Origin: Candidatus Blautia stercorigallinarum
Lineage (GTDB): Bacteria; Bacillota; Clostridia; Lachnospirales; Lachnospiraceae
Length of the DNA stretch: 34,115 bases
Direction of reading: 5' to 3'
NCBI GenBank assembly: GCA_019112785.1
Contig: DXIQ01000039.1
Location: 1-34,115 of the forward strand
The translations under genes were made by a program, and so were the position numbers. The first letter of the stretch is position 1. Every line of letters starts with the position of its first letter. Below, one piece after another: positions 21,004-28,587 of this stretch. The notes beneath the pieces were generated by a model. It had not been told where the DNA came from, made no database searches, and saw only the letters and a program-made list of their open reading frames with translations.

Positions 21004-22251
21004 ATGGACAGAGAATTTTTTATGGAAAACAGAAAAGCCCTTTACAATATGGCAGAGGAGAAGGGGCTTCTTCTTTTGTTCAGCGGCCATGCACCTAAGA
21101 AAACCAATGATGAGAATTATCCTTTTTTTGCAGACCGCAGTTACATGTATTTTACGGGAGTACACCAGGAAAATACCATATTGATGACAGAGATTTACGG
21201 AAAAGAACAGTGGGAGGAGGCCCTCTATATCCTGCCTCCGGATCCTATGGCCGAGAGATGGACAGGACGGCGGATCAAGCCGGAAGAAGTGGAAGCTCAG
21301 TCCGGGATCCGGGAGTGCGCAAGTACGGAAAATTTCCGGAAAGATCTGGAAAACTGCCTGATGAATAAAGGTTTTACTACCGTATATATGGATTTTGGAA
21401 AGCTGGAAGCCTCAGAGGCAGATACAGAAAGCTACAGACTGGCCGCCTGGCTGAAGAAAGAGTATCCCCATGTGCAGCTTAGAAACCTGAATCCCTGGAT
21501 CCGTCAGCTCCGCACTATTAAAAAGCCCTGCGAGCTGGAGGCACTTCGTAAAGCAGAATGGGTGACGAAAGACGGTATCGAGGCTATGATGAAAGCTTCG
21601 AAACCGGGAATGTATGAATACCAGTATAAAGCGGAATTTGACTATGCCCTGGCTCAGCATGGGATCCTTTCGCCGGGGTTTCCTTCTATCATTTCCGCGG
21701 GGCAGAATAACTTCTGCATCCACTATTATTCCTACCGGGGACAGGCCCAGGACGGAGACATGATCCTGAATGATGTAGGTTCCGGCTGGGATCTGGAGAT
21801 TAATGACATATCCAGAGGCTTTCCCTGCAATGGGAAATTTACGGAAAAACAGAGGCTTCTTTATGACTGTGCTTACCGGACTTCCGAGCATATGTTTGAG
21901 ATCCTGAAGCCGGGAATCCCTATGAAGGATGTGGATCTTATTGCCAGAAAATATAATTATGAGCAGTTGAAGGATATTGGCCTTTGTAAAAGCTACGAAG
22001 ATATCGGAACCTATATGTGGCACGGCGGCGCCCATCATATCGGCTTTGACGTGCACGACGCAGTGGCTCCGGATCTGATCACGGCCCCCGGCATGGTCTT
22101 TTGTGTGGATATCGGGATCTACTGTGAAGAATGGGGGATCGGTTTTCGGGTAGAGGATAACTGTCTGATCACAGAAGACGGCTGTGAGAACCTTTCCTAT
22201 ATGATACCAAAGAAAGCAGAAGATATTGAAGCCCTTATGGGAAGAAGGTAG
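21004..22251 (+). CDS. pepP: Xaa-Pro aminopeptidase (aminopeptidase P)
   Basis: A 415-residue M24B metallopeptidase that removes N-terminal residues preceding proline. An N-terminal AMP_N-like domain (about residues 1-160, with ADRSYMYFTGVHQENTILM) is followed by the pita-bread catalytic domain. Metal ligands are visible as Asp in LNDVGSGWDLEINDISRGFP, His in WHGGAHHIGFDVHD, Glu near CVDIGIYCEEWGIGF, and Glu in FRVEDN. Length and domain order are normal. AAAAGGAGCGG precedes the ATG. It ends 21 bases before the response regulator start, so the two may be cotranscribed. Confidence 0.88.
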   Translation: MDREFFMENRKALYNMAEEKGLLLLFSGHAPKKTNDENYPFFADRSYMYFTGVHQENTILMTEIYGKEQWEEALYILPPDPMAERWTGRRIKPEEVEAQSGIRECASTENFRKDLENCLMNKGFTTVYMDFGKLEASEADTESYRLAAWLKKEYPHVQLRNLNPWIRQLRTIKKPCELEALRKAEWVTKDGIEAMMKASKPGMYEYQYKAEFDYALAQHGILSPGFPSIISAGQNNFCIHYYSYRGQAQDGDMILNDVGSGWDLEINDISRGFPCNGKFTEKQRLLYDCAYRTSEHMFEILKPGIPMKDVDLIARKYNYEQLKDIGLCKSYEDIGTYMWHGGAHHIGFDVHDAVAPDLITAPGMVFCVDIGIYCEEWGIGFRVEDNCLITEDGCENLSYMIPKKAEDIEALMGRR

Positions 22252-22272
22252 GAAGACGAGGAGTGATGAAAC

Positions 22273-22947
22273 ATGCGGATCTTGATCGCAGAAGATGAGC
22301 GGGATCTGAACAATATCCTTACAGAGTGGCTTCGGAAAGAGCATTACAGTGTAGATGCCTGTTTTGACGGACAGGAAGCCTGGGATTATCTGGAAGGGGC
22401 GGAGTATGACGCCCTGATCCTGGATATTATGATGCCGGTTATGGACGGCCTGACCTTGCTGAAAAAAATCCGCAGCAGGGGAAATCCTGTCCCGGTCCTT
22501 CTCCTTACTGCAAAAGACAGCATAGAAGACCGGGTAAAAGGCCTGGATGCCGGAGCCAACGATTATCTGGTGAAACCCTTTGCTTTTGAAGAACTGCTGG
22601 CCAGGATCCGGGTAATGCTGCGGAAACCGGCAGATGCTCCAAAGACCTGCTACCGGGTAGGAGATCTGGAAGTCCATCTGGATACCCACGAAGTATACCG
22701 GGGAGGAAAGCAGATCAGCCTTTCTGGCAAAGAATTTTCTCTTTTGCGGTATATGGTACAGAATGCGGGGATCGTCCTCTCCAGGGACAAGCTGGAACAG
22801 CATATCTGGAATTATGATTTTACAGGAGGCTCTAATGTGATCGATGTATATATCCGTTATCTGCGGAAAAAGATCGATGAGGGACAGGAGAAAAAACTGA
22901 TCCATACGGTCCGGGGAGCCGGCTATGTGTTAAAGGAGCAGGAATGA
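22273..22947 (+). CDS. two-component response regulator, OmpR/PhoB family
   Basis: A 224-residue regulator. The receiver domain (MRILIAEDERDLNNIL) has acidic residues EDE, the phospho-accepting Asp in LILDIMMPVMDGL near residue 51, Thr in LLLTAKD and Lys in YLVKPFAFEELLARI near 101. A winged-helix DNA-binding domain follows (RGGKQISLSGKEFSLLRYM, then NVIDVYIRYLRKKID and IHTVRGAGYVL). The ATG at 22273 follows GAGGAG. The kinase gene overlaps its end by four bases. The PepSY lipoprotein gene after the kinase has direct repeats of the size this family binds. Confidence 0.95.
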   Translation: MRILIAEDERDLNNILTEWLRKEHYSVDACFDGQEAWDYLEGAEYDALILDIMMPVMDGLTLLKKIRSRGNPVPVLLLTAKDSIEDRVKGLDAGANDYLVKPFAFEELLARIRVMLRKPADAPKTCYRVGDLEVHLDTHEVYRGGKQISLSGKEFSLLRYMVQNAGIVLSRDKLEQHIWNYDFTGGSNVIDVYIRYLRKKIDEGQEKKLIHTVRGAGYVLKEQE

Positions 22948-24296
22948 AAAGATGGTCTCTAAAGGTTAAGCTTACCGTTTTATATACATTTTTTATGACT
23001 CTGGTCACCTGCCTGGCCCTGGGAATCCTGTTTTCTCTCAGCAATCAGGAACTGCTTTCTTCCGTACAGTCGGATCTGCGGCGTCAGGTGGAGGAAAGCC
23101 TGGAGGAAGTAGAGGAAGATGACGGCAGGCTGAAAGTAGACAGCGATTTTTATGATCTGGAGGACAGTGTCTACCTGTCTTTGTACAGTGAAAATGGAGA
23201 ATTTCTCTATGGCAGGCTGCCCTACGGTTATGACGGGGCACCTCCGTTTCGGGAAGGACAGATCCAGACTATCCGGGGAAATCAGGAGGAATGGTATATC
23301 TATGATATCAGCCAACAGATAGATGGTTACGGCATGGTATATTTTCGAGGAATCCTTTCTGTTACACGGGCGGAAAACAGTATGACTATCACTCTCCGCT
23401 TTGCAGCGATCCTTCTTCCTCTTCTGGTAGTGCTGACAGGGATCGTAGGTTATCGTTTTACCAGAAGAACCCTTCTGCCTGTTACCAGGATCACAGAAAC
23501 TGTAAAGAAGATCCGGCAGGACGAAGATCTTTCCCAGAGAGTAGGTCTGGGCAATGGAAAGGATGAGATCTACCAGCTTTCTCAGACCTTTGATGAGATG
23601 CTGGAAGAACTGGAAGAAGCCTTTAAACGGGAGCAGCAGTTCACGTCGGACGTTTCCCATGAACTGCGGACTCCTGTAACCGTGATCCTGGCACAGTGTG
23701 AGTCCATGCTTCAGGATCCGGAAATTGAGGAAAAGCAGAAAGTCCAGGTGGAGATCATTGAGAAAAAAGCCAGGGCTATGGCCAGGATGATCTCCCAGCT
23801 CCTCCTGCTTTCCAGAGCAGATCAGGGAAGGCAGCAGATCCAGAAGGAACGGCTGAACTTAAGCGAACTGACCCAGATGGCGGCTGAGGAACAGGAGGTT
23901 CTGGCAGAGGAGAAGGATATCCGCATCCTTACAGACATCCAGCCGGATATTTATGCCCAGGCAGATGAGAGCCTGTATATCCGTATGCTGGATAATCTGA
24001 TCTCCAATGCAGTCAGCTATGGGAGAAAAGGCGGATATGTGAAGGTACTTCTCTGTGAAGAAGGAAATATGGTCAGAGGTGCTGTGGAAGATGATGGCAT
24101 AGGAATCCCCGGGGAAAGCCTGGAAAAGATCTGGGAGCGTTTTTACCGGGTGGATACTTCCAGGACCGGACAGGAACACTCTGGTCTGGGACTGTCTATG
24201 GTGAAGTGGATCGTCCAGGCTCATGGAGGAGAGATCACTGTGGAAAGCCGGGAAGGAAAAGGCAGCCGGTTCGTTTTTCAGATTCCCAAAGATTAA
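22944..24296 (+). CDS. sensor histidine kinase
   Basis: A 450-residue membrane kinase. Two membrane helices (about residues 10-32 and 150-168) flank an extracytoplasmic sensor region that is acidic (EESLEEVEEDDGRLKVDSDFYDLEDS). A HAMP-like segment (RRTLLPVTRITETVKKI) leads to the H-box SDVSHELRTPVTVI, N-box NLISNAVSYG, G1 DDGIGIP, an F-box and G2 GLGLSMVKWI. All catalytic parts are present. It overlaps the regulator gene by ATGA. The downstream lipoprotein with PepSY domains is the typical accessory partner of such kinases, but the signal is unknown. Confidence 0.93.
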   Translation: MKRWSLKVKLTVLYTFFMTLVTCLALGILFSLSNQELLSSVQSDLRRQVEESLEEVEEDDGRLKVDSDFYDLEDSVYLSLYSENGEFLYGRLPYGYDGAPPFREGQIQTIRGNQEEWYIYDISQQIDGYGMVYFRGILSVTRAENSMTITLRFAAILLPLLVVLTGIVGYRFTRRTLLPVTRITETVKKIRQDEDLSQRVGLGNGKDEIYQLSQTFDEMLEELEEAFKREQQFTSDVSHELRTPVTVILAQCESMLQDPEIEEKQKVQVEIIEKKARAMARMISQLLLLSRADQGRQQIQKERLNLSELTQMAAEEQEVLAEEKDIRILTDIQPDIYAQADESLYIRMLDNLISNAVSYGRKGGYVKVLLCEEGNMVRGAVEDDGIGIPGESLEKIWERFYRVDTSRTGQEHSGLGLSMVKWIVQAHGGEITVESREGKGSRFVFQIPKD

Positions 24297-24311
24297 AAAA
24301 TAAATTTGTTT

Positions 24312-24345
24312 TTTTAATTTTATTTTAATCTTTCTGCATTATAGT
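24312..24345 (+). promoter_or_regulatory. promoter of the PepSY gene with tandem heptamers
   Basis: TTTTAAT occurs at 24312-24318 and 24323-24329, 11 bases apart, and the second copy ends 10 bases before TATAGT (24340-24345). This is the geometry of PhoB/OmpR-type activator sites. The region is also part of an AT-rich inverted repeat with the end of the kinase gene. Confidence 0.5.
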
Positions 24346-24383
24346 AATAATAACAAAAGAAAAGCAGAAAGGGGAAATGAAAA

Positions 24384-25094
24384 ATGATGAAGAAATATAT
24401 AGCATTAACAGTTCTTACAATCACTCTTGCAGGAGGCATTCTGGCAGGCTGCGGCAGCGGAAAGGATATCGGACAGGACGCTGCAAAGGAAGCGGCTTTT
24501 GCCGACGCCCAGGTTTCCGAGGGGGATACTACCAGACTCCGGGTTACAAAAGACCGGGATGACGGAAGGCAGATCTATGAGGTAGAATTTACTGCAGGAA
24601 ACAGGGAATACAGTTATGATATTGACGCTTCAGACGGTTCTATCCTCAGTACGGAGACGGAAGAACTTCAGGGAAGCACCGGAAACAGTCAGGGCAGCGC
24701 GTCAAACAATACAACAGGTAATACGGCAAATGCTGCATCAGGAACGGAACAGGGCGCCAGTCAGGACGGTTCGGCCCAGCAGACCCAGGACGCTTCCAAA
24801 AACGCCGGAAGCCAGGATGCTCAGAATGGACAGAGTACACAAAATACCCAGACACAAAACAACCAGACCGGACAGAACAGCGGAGCAAATGTAGCTGTCA
24901 GTGAGGCAGACGCCAGGGCAGCGGCCCTTGCAAGAGTATCTGGGGCCACAGATACAGATATTAAGATCGAGCTGGACTTTGATGACGGCCAGTATATCTA
25001 TGAGGGAGATATTATTTACGACGGCAAAGAATATGAGTTTGAAATCGACGCAAATACCGGAAATTTCCTGAAATGGAGCGAGGAAAGATGGTAA
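24384..25094 (+). CDS. PepSY-domain lipoprotein
   Basis: A 236-residue lipoprotein: a signal ends at lipobox LAGC (residues 20-23), with Cys23 as the lipid site. A first PepSY-like repeat (about 28-92, RLRVTKDRDDGRQIYEVEFTAG, then YSYDIDASDGSIL) and a second (about 170-236, KIELDFDDGQYIYEGDIIYDG, then YEFEIDANTGNFLKW) flank a low-complexity linker rich in Gln, Asn, Thr and Gly. PepSY domains often act as protease inhibitors or partners of kinases. The start could be 24384 or the next ATG at 24387; AAAGGGGA lies upstream. The gene follows the kinase, suggesting a regulated target of this two-component system. Confidence 0.85.
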   Translation: MMKKYIALTVLTITLAGGILAGCGSGKDIGQDAAKEAAFADAQVSEGDTTRLRVTKDRDDGRQIYEVEFTAGNREYSYDIDASDGSILSTETEELQGSTGNSQGSASNNTTGNTANAASGTEQGASQDGSAQQTQDASKNAGSQDAQNGQSTQNTQTQNNQTGQNSGANVAVSEADARAAALARVSGATDTDIKIELDFDDGQYIYEGDIIYDGKEYEFEIDANTGNFLKWSEERW

Positions 25095-25103
25095 AACAAG
25101 GAT

Positions 25104-25162
25104 CCTGAAGCGTTTCTTATGTAGACAGATACAGAGGGAAGGGCTTCAGGGCCTTTCTTTTT
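25104..25162 (+). terminator. terminator of the PepSY gene
   Basis: CCTGAAGC (25104-25111) pairs with GCTTCAGG (25143-25150); a T-rich tail (TTTCTTTTT) follows. The loop is long. Confidence 0.55.
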
Positions 25163-25170
25163 AATTTAAA

Positions 25171-25201
25171 TGTTAACCATACTTTAAATAAAAGGTTGAC
25201 A
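25171..25201 (+). promoter_or_regulatory. BirA operator ahead of bioY
   Basis: TGTTAACC (25171-25178), 15 bases, GGTTGACA (25194-25201). This is the established bacterial BirA operator form (TGTNAACC-N14/15-GGTTNACA). The right half overlaps the -35 box of the bioY promoter, so biotin-loaded BirA would repress it. Confidence 0.88.
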
Positions 25202-25225
25202 ATTAGAAGGCGGAGATGATACACT
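25196..25225 (+). promoter_or_regulatory. promoter of bioY
   Basis: TTGACA (25196-25201), 18 bases, TACACT (25220-25225). The -35 is part of the BirA operator. Confidence 0.65.
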
Positions 25226-25245
25226 GTGAAGCAGAAAAGGAGGAA

Positions 25246-25803
25246 ATGATGATGGAAGCTGTAAAACAGAGAAGTAAGACCTATGATCTGGTCTATATAA
25301 GTATTTTGGTGGTCCTGATCACTGTTTGTTCCTGGATCTCCATACCTCTTACTGTGCCGGTAACGCTCCAGACTTTTGGCGTATTTACTGCAGTAGGGCT
25401 TCTGGGAGGAAAACGGGGGACACTGGCTGTACTGGTATATATTCTGATGGGAGCTATAGGGATCCCTGTATTTTCCGGATTTACAGGAGGGATCGGCATT
25501 CTGGCAGGAACTACAGGAGGATATATCGCAGGCTTTCTCTTTTCCGCTCTTATTATGTGGGGAATGGAAAAGCTTTTTGGGAGAAGTATCCTGGTGCTGA
25601 CAGGTTCCATGGTCCTGGGACTGCTTGTCTGTTATGCTGTAGGAACTCTCTGGTTTATGGCAGTGTATGCAGCTTCCTCAGGCGCAGTGGGGATCCTTAC
25701 TGTGCTGGGATGGTGTGTATTTCCTTTTATTATTCCGGATATTGCTAAAATTGTTCTGGCTCTGATCTTGACAAAAAGACTGTCAGGGGTGATAAAAAGA
25801 TGA
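25246..25803 (+). CDS. bioY: biotin transporter BioY
   Basis: A 185-residue membrane protein, the substrate-binding S component of ECF-type biotin uptake. About six membrane helices span LVYISILVVLITVCSWI to ALILTKRL. The family segments VPVTLQTFGVFTAVGLLGGKRGTL (near 37-60) and FSGFTGGIGILAGTTGGYIAGFL (near 76-98) are clear. Three consecutive ATG codons start the gene; AAGGAGG (25237-25243) fits the second or third best. A longer frame from 25216 lies before that ribosome site. The BirA operator upstream confirms a biotin role. The ECF ATPase and T components are elsewhere. Confidence 0.93.
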   Translation: MMMEAVKQRSKTYDLVYISILVVLITVCSWISIPLTVPVTLQTFGVFTAVGLLGGKRGTLAVLVYILMGAIGIPVFSGFTGGIGILAGTTGGYIAGFLFSALIMWGMEKLFGRSILVLTGSMVLGLLVCYAVGTLWFMAVYAASSGAVGILTVLGWCVFPFIIPDIAKIVLALILTKRLSGVIKR

Positions 25804-26192
25804 GAAAACCTGTAAAGCTTCGGGCTCACCATGGCATGTGCCTGGCTTTTTTTGAAGGAAAAGGATATAGCAGCGGATTTACTGCCAATATGGAAAAAGT
25901 AAAGAACAGCCTCAGAGAAGATATACCGGTGGAGCTGTGTATGGAAAAAGACGTGATATGCAGTGCATGTCCAAACCTGGAAAAGGGAGTCTGCGCTACG
26001 GCAGAGAAGGTGAAAAAATATGACATAATGGTGCTGTCGGCCTGTGGACTTTCAGAAGGTTCACAGATTTCCTGGCAGGAGTTTTCCCAGGCAGTGGGAA
26101 AAAATATCATAAAAGCCGGCAGAAGAAAGGAAATCTGCGGGGACTGCAGCTGGACAGAAATCTGTACCAGAAAAGAAAAAGAAGAGCAGTAA
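25800..26192 (+). CDS. DUF1284-family Cys-rich protein
   Basis: A 130-residue soluble protein starting within the end of bioY (ATGA overlap). The opening LRAHHGMCLAFFEGKGYS is the DUF1284 hallmark (LR.HH..C). Cys pairs follow: CSACPNLEKGVC near residues 54-65 and CGDCSWTEIC near 114-123, which suggest Fe-S or metal binding, as annotated for the family. The role is unknown. Translational coupling to bioY and the shared BirA operator raise the possibility of a link to biotin, but the family occurs in many contexts. It ends at a strong bidirectional terminator. Confidence 0.8.
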   Translation: MRKPVKLRAHHGMCLAFFEGKGYSSGFTANMEKVKNSLREDIPVELCMEKDVICSACPNLEKGVCATAEKVKKYDIMVLSACGLSEGSQISWQEFSQAVGKNIIKAGRRKEICGDCSWTEICTRKEKEEQ

Positions 26193-26251
26193 AAAAGAAC
26201 AGTTTCATGAAATACCAGGTTTTGGTATGGGTTCATGAGGCTGTTCTTTTT
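26192..26251. terminator. bidirectional terminator, bioY operon and CDF gene
   Basis: AAAAAGAACAG (26192-26202) pairs with CTGTTCTTTTT (26241-26251). Inner stems CATGAA/TTCATG and ATACC/GGTAT extend it. A and T runs at the two ends let it work on either strand for the two converging units. Confidence 0.88.
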
Positions 26252-26255
26252 ATAC

Positions 26256-27428
26256 CTATCTTGTGCCGTAGTCCTGATCGATACAGATCACGCCATAGAA
26301 GTTTCCAGGCAGCTTCCGGATCTTTTCACAGAGGATCTTTTCTACCTCATCAGGAGAAAGAGGACAGTTATAAGGAACTACTACATCAAAGATCAGATTG
26401 GTATGAGAAGGTCCGGTAACCATACGGAAATCATGCATTTTCAGTTCCGGATCCAGCTCTTTAAGAAGCTGGGATACCTTATCCCGCATCTGATTGGAAA
26501 AGTCATCGTCAGTGACTACCGGGTCCATATGTATGGTGGCGGTACAGTTCAGGCGCTGTTTCAGCTCACGTTCAATATTGTCGATCTCGTCATGGATCTT
26601 CAGGATATCTCCTTTGGCAGAAACTTCCGCGTGAAGAGAGATGATCAGATTCCCCGGACCGTAGTCATGGACCAGTAGATCATGGATGCCCAATACAGAA
26701 GGATGGGCGTTTACAATATCCATGATCTGCTGCACCAGCTCTTTGGCAGGGGGCTGGCCCAGAAGAGGGTCCACAGTTTCCTTCATGGCGGTGATCCCTG
26801 TATAGAAGATAAAGAGACCTACCAGGATACCGCACCAGCCGTCCAGATTAAAGTCTGTGAACAGACTGGCAATGGTTACCAGAAAAACAAAGAAGGTAGA
26901 AACCATGTCGCTGAAGCTGTCCGCGGCAGTTGCGTTCATTACTGCACTGTCCAGTTTCTTTCCCAGACTTTTGTTATAGTAAGCCATATAACACTTTATC
27001 AGGATGGAGGCAGCCAGGATCACCAGGATCAGCGGGCTGCATTCCACGGCTTCCGGATGGATGATCTTTTCTATAGAAGTTTTCACCAGTTCAAATGCCA
27101 TGATGAGGACAGCGGCCGATACGAACAGGCCGGAGAGATACTCGATTCTTCCATGACCGAAGGGATGCTGGGAGTCCGGCTTCTGTCCGGCCATTTTAAA
27201 GCCGATCAGAGTGATAAAAGAAGAGCCGGCGTCTGACAGGTTGTTTACCGCGTCGGCAGTAATGGCAATGGATCCGCTCAGGATCCCTGCAATGAATTTT
27301 CCTATAAAAAGCAGTATATTCAGCCCGATCCCCACAGAGCCGCAGAGCATGCCGTAGGCCTGCCGGACTTGAGGAGAACCAGTATTTTTATAATCCTTTA
27401 TGAATATCCGGGCAAGAAATGATACCAT
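26256..27428 (-). CDS. cation diffusion facilitator family transporter
   Basis: A 390-residue CDF family efflux protein for divalent cations. Six membrane helices are expected. The metal-site motifs are ADAVNNLSDA in helix 2 and AADSFSDMVS in helix 5, the DxxxD and related layout of this family, and HPFGHGRIEYLS follows helix 2. A cytoplasmic dimerisation domain (about 205-295, HPSVLGIHDLLVHDYGPGNLIISLHAEV) follows, and then about 95 further residues that extend past the usual end. I start at ATG 27428 after GGAGGTG; a longer frame from 27452 lacks a ribosome site. Metal specificity (Zn, Mn, Fe) cannot be read. It is divergent from the hemerythrin gene. Confidence 0.88.
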   Translation of the reverse strand: MVSFLARIFIKDYKNTGSPQVRQAYGMLCGSVGIGLNILLFIGKFIAGILSGSIAITADAVNNLSDAGSSFITLIGFKMAGQKPDSQHPFGHGRIEYLSGLFVSAAVLIMAFELVKTSIEKIIHPEAVECSPLILVILAASILIKCYMAYYNKSLGKKLDSAVMNATAADSFSDMVSTFFVFLVTIASLFTDFNLDGWCGILVGLFIFYTGITAMKETVDPLLGQPPAKELVQQIMDIVNAHPSVLGIHDLLVHDYGPGNLIISLHAEVSAKGDILKIHDEIDNIERELKQRLNCTATIHMDPVVTDDDFSNQMRDKVSQLLKELDPELKMHDFRMVTGPSHTNLIFDVVVPYNCPLSPDEVEKILCEKIRKLPGNFYGVICIDQDYGTR

Positions 27429-27460
27429 GAAAAACACCTCCATTTTGATCATTAGACCCT

Positions 27461-27489
27461 ATTCTATAATAAAAGAGGAAACAGTGCAA
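27461..27489 (-). promoter_or_regulatory. possible promoter of the CDF gene
   Basis: On the minus strand, TTGCAC (27489-27484), 17 bases, TAGAAT (27466-27461). It lies 33 bases ahead of the ATG. Confidence 0.45.
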
Positions 27490-27507
27490 GAGAAATCTGG
27501 CAATATA

Positions 27508-27536
27508 TTGGAAATCCGGAGAAAATGTGGTACACT
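27508..27536 (+). promoter_or_regulatory. promoter of the hemerythrin gene
   Basis: TTGGAA (27508-27513), 17 bases, TACACT (27531-27536). It is back to back with the CDF promoter. Confidence 0.55.
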
Positions 27537-27568
27537 ATAAGAAATTATGAAAATGGAGGAAAATGGCT

Positions 27569-27991
27569 ATGAGAGCTGAATTTGATGAAACACTGGTTAC
27601 AGGAAATGATATGATTGATTCTCAGCATAAAGAACTTATTGACAGAATTAATCAGCTTCTGGAAAGCTGCGAGGAAGGACAGGGAAAGATCAAGGCTGTA
27701 AAGATGCTGGATTACCTGCTGGACTATACGGTTTTCCATTTTGAGGCAGAAGAAAAGCTTCAGGAAGAGATCCAGTATCCTGGAATCCAGGAACATAAGG
27801 CAAAACATGCGGAATTTAAACAGGCTGTAAAAGAACTTCAGGAAATGTTGGAAGAGGAAGAAGGACCTACAGACGCTTTTGTAGCTCAGGTACAGAAAAA
27901 TGTGGTAGACTGGCTCTACGATCATATTAAAGGTTTCGACCGTTCTGTAGCTGAATACAAATTTATGGCTTCCAATACAGACAGACTGTAA
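27569..27991 (+). CDS. bacteriohemerythrin
   Basis: A 140-residue four-helix protein that binds oxygen, or possibly NO, at a di-iron site. Ligands are visible as His in DSQHKELIDRI near residue 20, HFEAEE near 56-61, the HKAKH pair near 75-79, and DHIKGFD near 114-120. The starting stretch MRAEFDETLVTGNDMIDSQH is typical. I prefer ATG 27569, nine bases after GGAGG; ATG 27563 is also in frame but only three bases away. It has its own promoter, and the following Spx/ArsC-like gene starts 11 bases after it. An anaerobe may use it to buffer traces of oxygen. Confidence 0.92.
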   Translation: MRAEFDETLVTGNDMIDSQHKELIDRINQLLESCEEGQGKIKAVKMLDYLLDYTVFHFEAEEKLQEEIQYPGIQEHKAKHAEFKQAVKELQEMLEEEEGPTDAFVAQVQKNVVDWLYDHIKGFDRSVAEYKFMASNTDRL

Positions 27992-28002
27992 GGAGAAGGA
28001 TC

Positions 28003-28368
28003 ATGCTGTTATTTGTTGAATATCCAAAATGCAGCACCTGTCAGAAAGCAAAAAAATGGCTGACAGACCAGGGCCTGGAATTTCAGGACAGGCATATTGT
28101 AGAGGAAAATCCGAAAAAGGAAGAGCTGGAAACCTGGTATAAGGAAAGCGGACTGCCGCTGAAAAGATTCTTTAATACCAGCGGAAATAAATACAAGGAG
28201 CTGCATTTAAAAGACCGGCTGCCTTCAATGACAGAGGAAGAGCAGCTGGAGCTTTTAGCCACAGACGGAATGCTGGTAAAGCGCCCCGTCCTGGTTGGTC
28301 AGGACTTTGCAGTTACAGGCTTCAAAGAAAAAGAATGGAGAGAAAAACTGGGACTCTCTGAAGAATAA
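28003..28368 (+). CDS. ArsC/Spx-family thioredoxin-fold protein
   Basis: A 121-residue protein of the arsenate reductase-like family. The redox motif CSTCQKAKKWL lies near residues 10-20, so it has CxxC like Spx or MgsR rather than the single-Cys ArsC. RPVLVGQDFAVTGFKEKEW at the C-terminus is the family end. It follows the hemerythrin gene by 11 bases with AAGGAGAAGG before the ATG, so both may respond to oxidative stress. True arsenate reduction is unproven. A structured non-coding region follows before thiM. Confidence 0.85.
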   Translation: MLLFVEYPKCSTCQKAKKWLTDQGLEFQDRHIVEENPKKEELETWYKESGLPLKRFFNTSGNKYKELHLKDRLPSMTEEEQLELLATDGMLVKRPVLVGQDFAVTGFKEKEWREKLGLSEE

Positions 28369-28500
28369 GCAGGCTGCCGGTCATTGACTGCCGGACAAGG
28401 TTCTGCGTCTTACCCCATGAAAATGGGTTTCGTATGATCAGAAAGAAATCATAAACAGGCTGTCGCACTATCGGACTACCCATCATGTGCGGCAGCCTGC
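28369..28500 (+). promoter_or_regulatory. structured region with competing stems before thiM
   Basis: A strong hairpin CAGGCTGTCGCAC (28456-28468) with GTGCGGCAGCCTG (28487-28499) looks like a terminator, though the tail is only CTTTCTGT. Its right arm can pair instead with GCAGGCTGCCG (28369-28379), 11 bases without a mismatch, forming the base of a closed 132-base domain holding smaller stems (ACCCCAT/ATGGGT, ATGAT/ATCAT). This is a possible antiterminator/terminator switch. No TPP riboswitch core was found. Confidence 0.5.
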
Positions 28501-28514
28501 TTTCTGTGTGAGAA

Positions 28515-28543
28515 GCCCTGCAGACAGCTTTTTTCTGCAGGGC
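28515..28543 (+). other. second hairpin before thiM
   Basis: GCCCTGCAGA (28515-28524) pairs with TCTGCAGGGC (28534-28543). Its loop holds a T run, and a smaller stem AAGC/GCTT followed by T overlaps it. It lies 44 bases before thiM. Confidence 0.55.
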
Positions 28544-28587
28544 GGATATCTGAAATCTTTGGAGAATCACAGAAACAGGAGAGAGAT

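Noticed and set aside
21412-22905. A 497-residue minus-strand open frame opposite pepP and the response regulator gene
   Set aside because: Both opposing genes have clear family motifs and ribosome sites. The antisense product has no recognisable domain, and its composition looks like a codon-bias shadow.
28369-28587. TPP riboswitch before thiM
   Set aside because: The conserved CTGAGA and ACCTGATCTGG blocks are absent on the plus strand.
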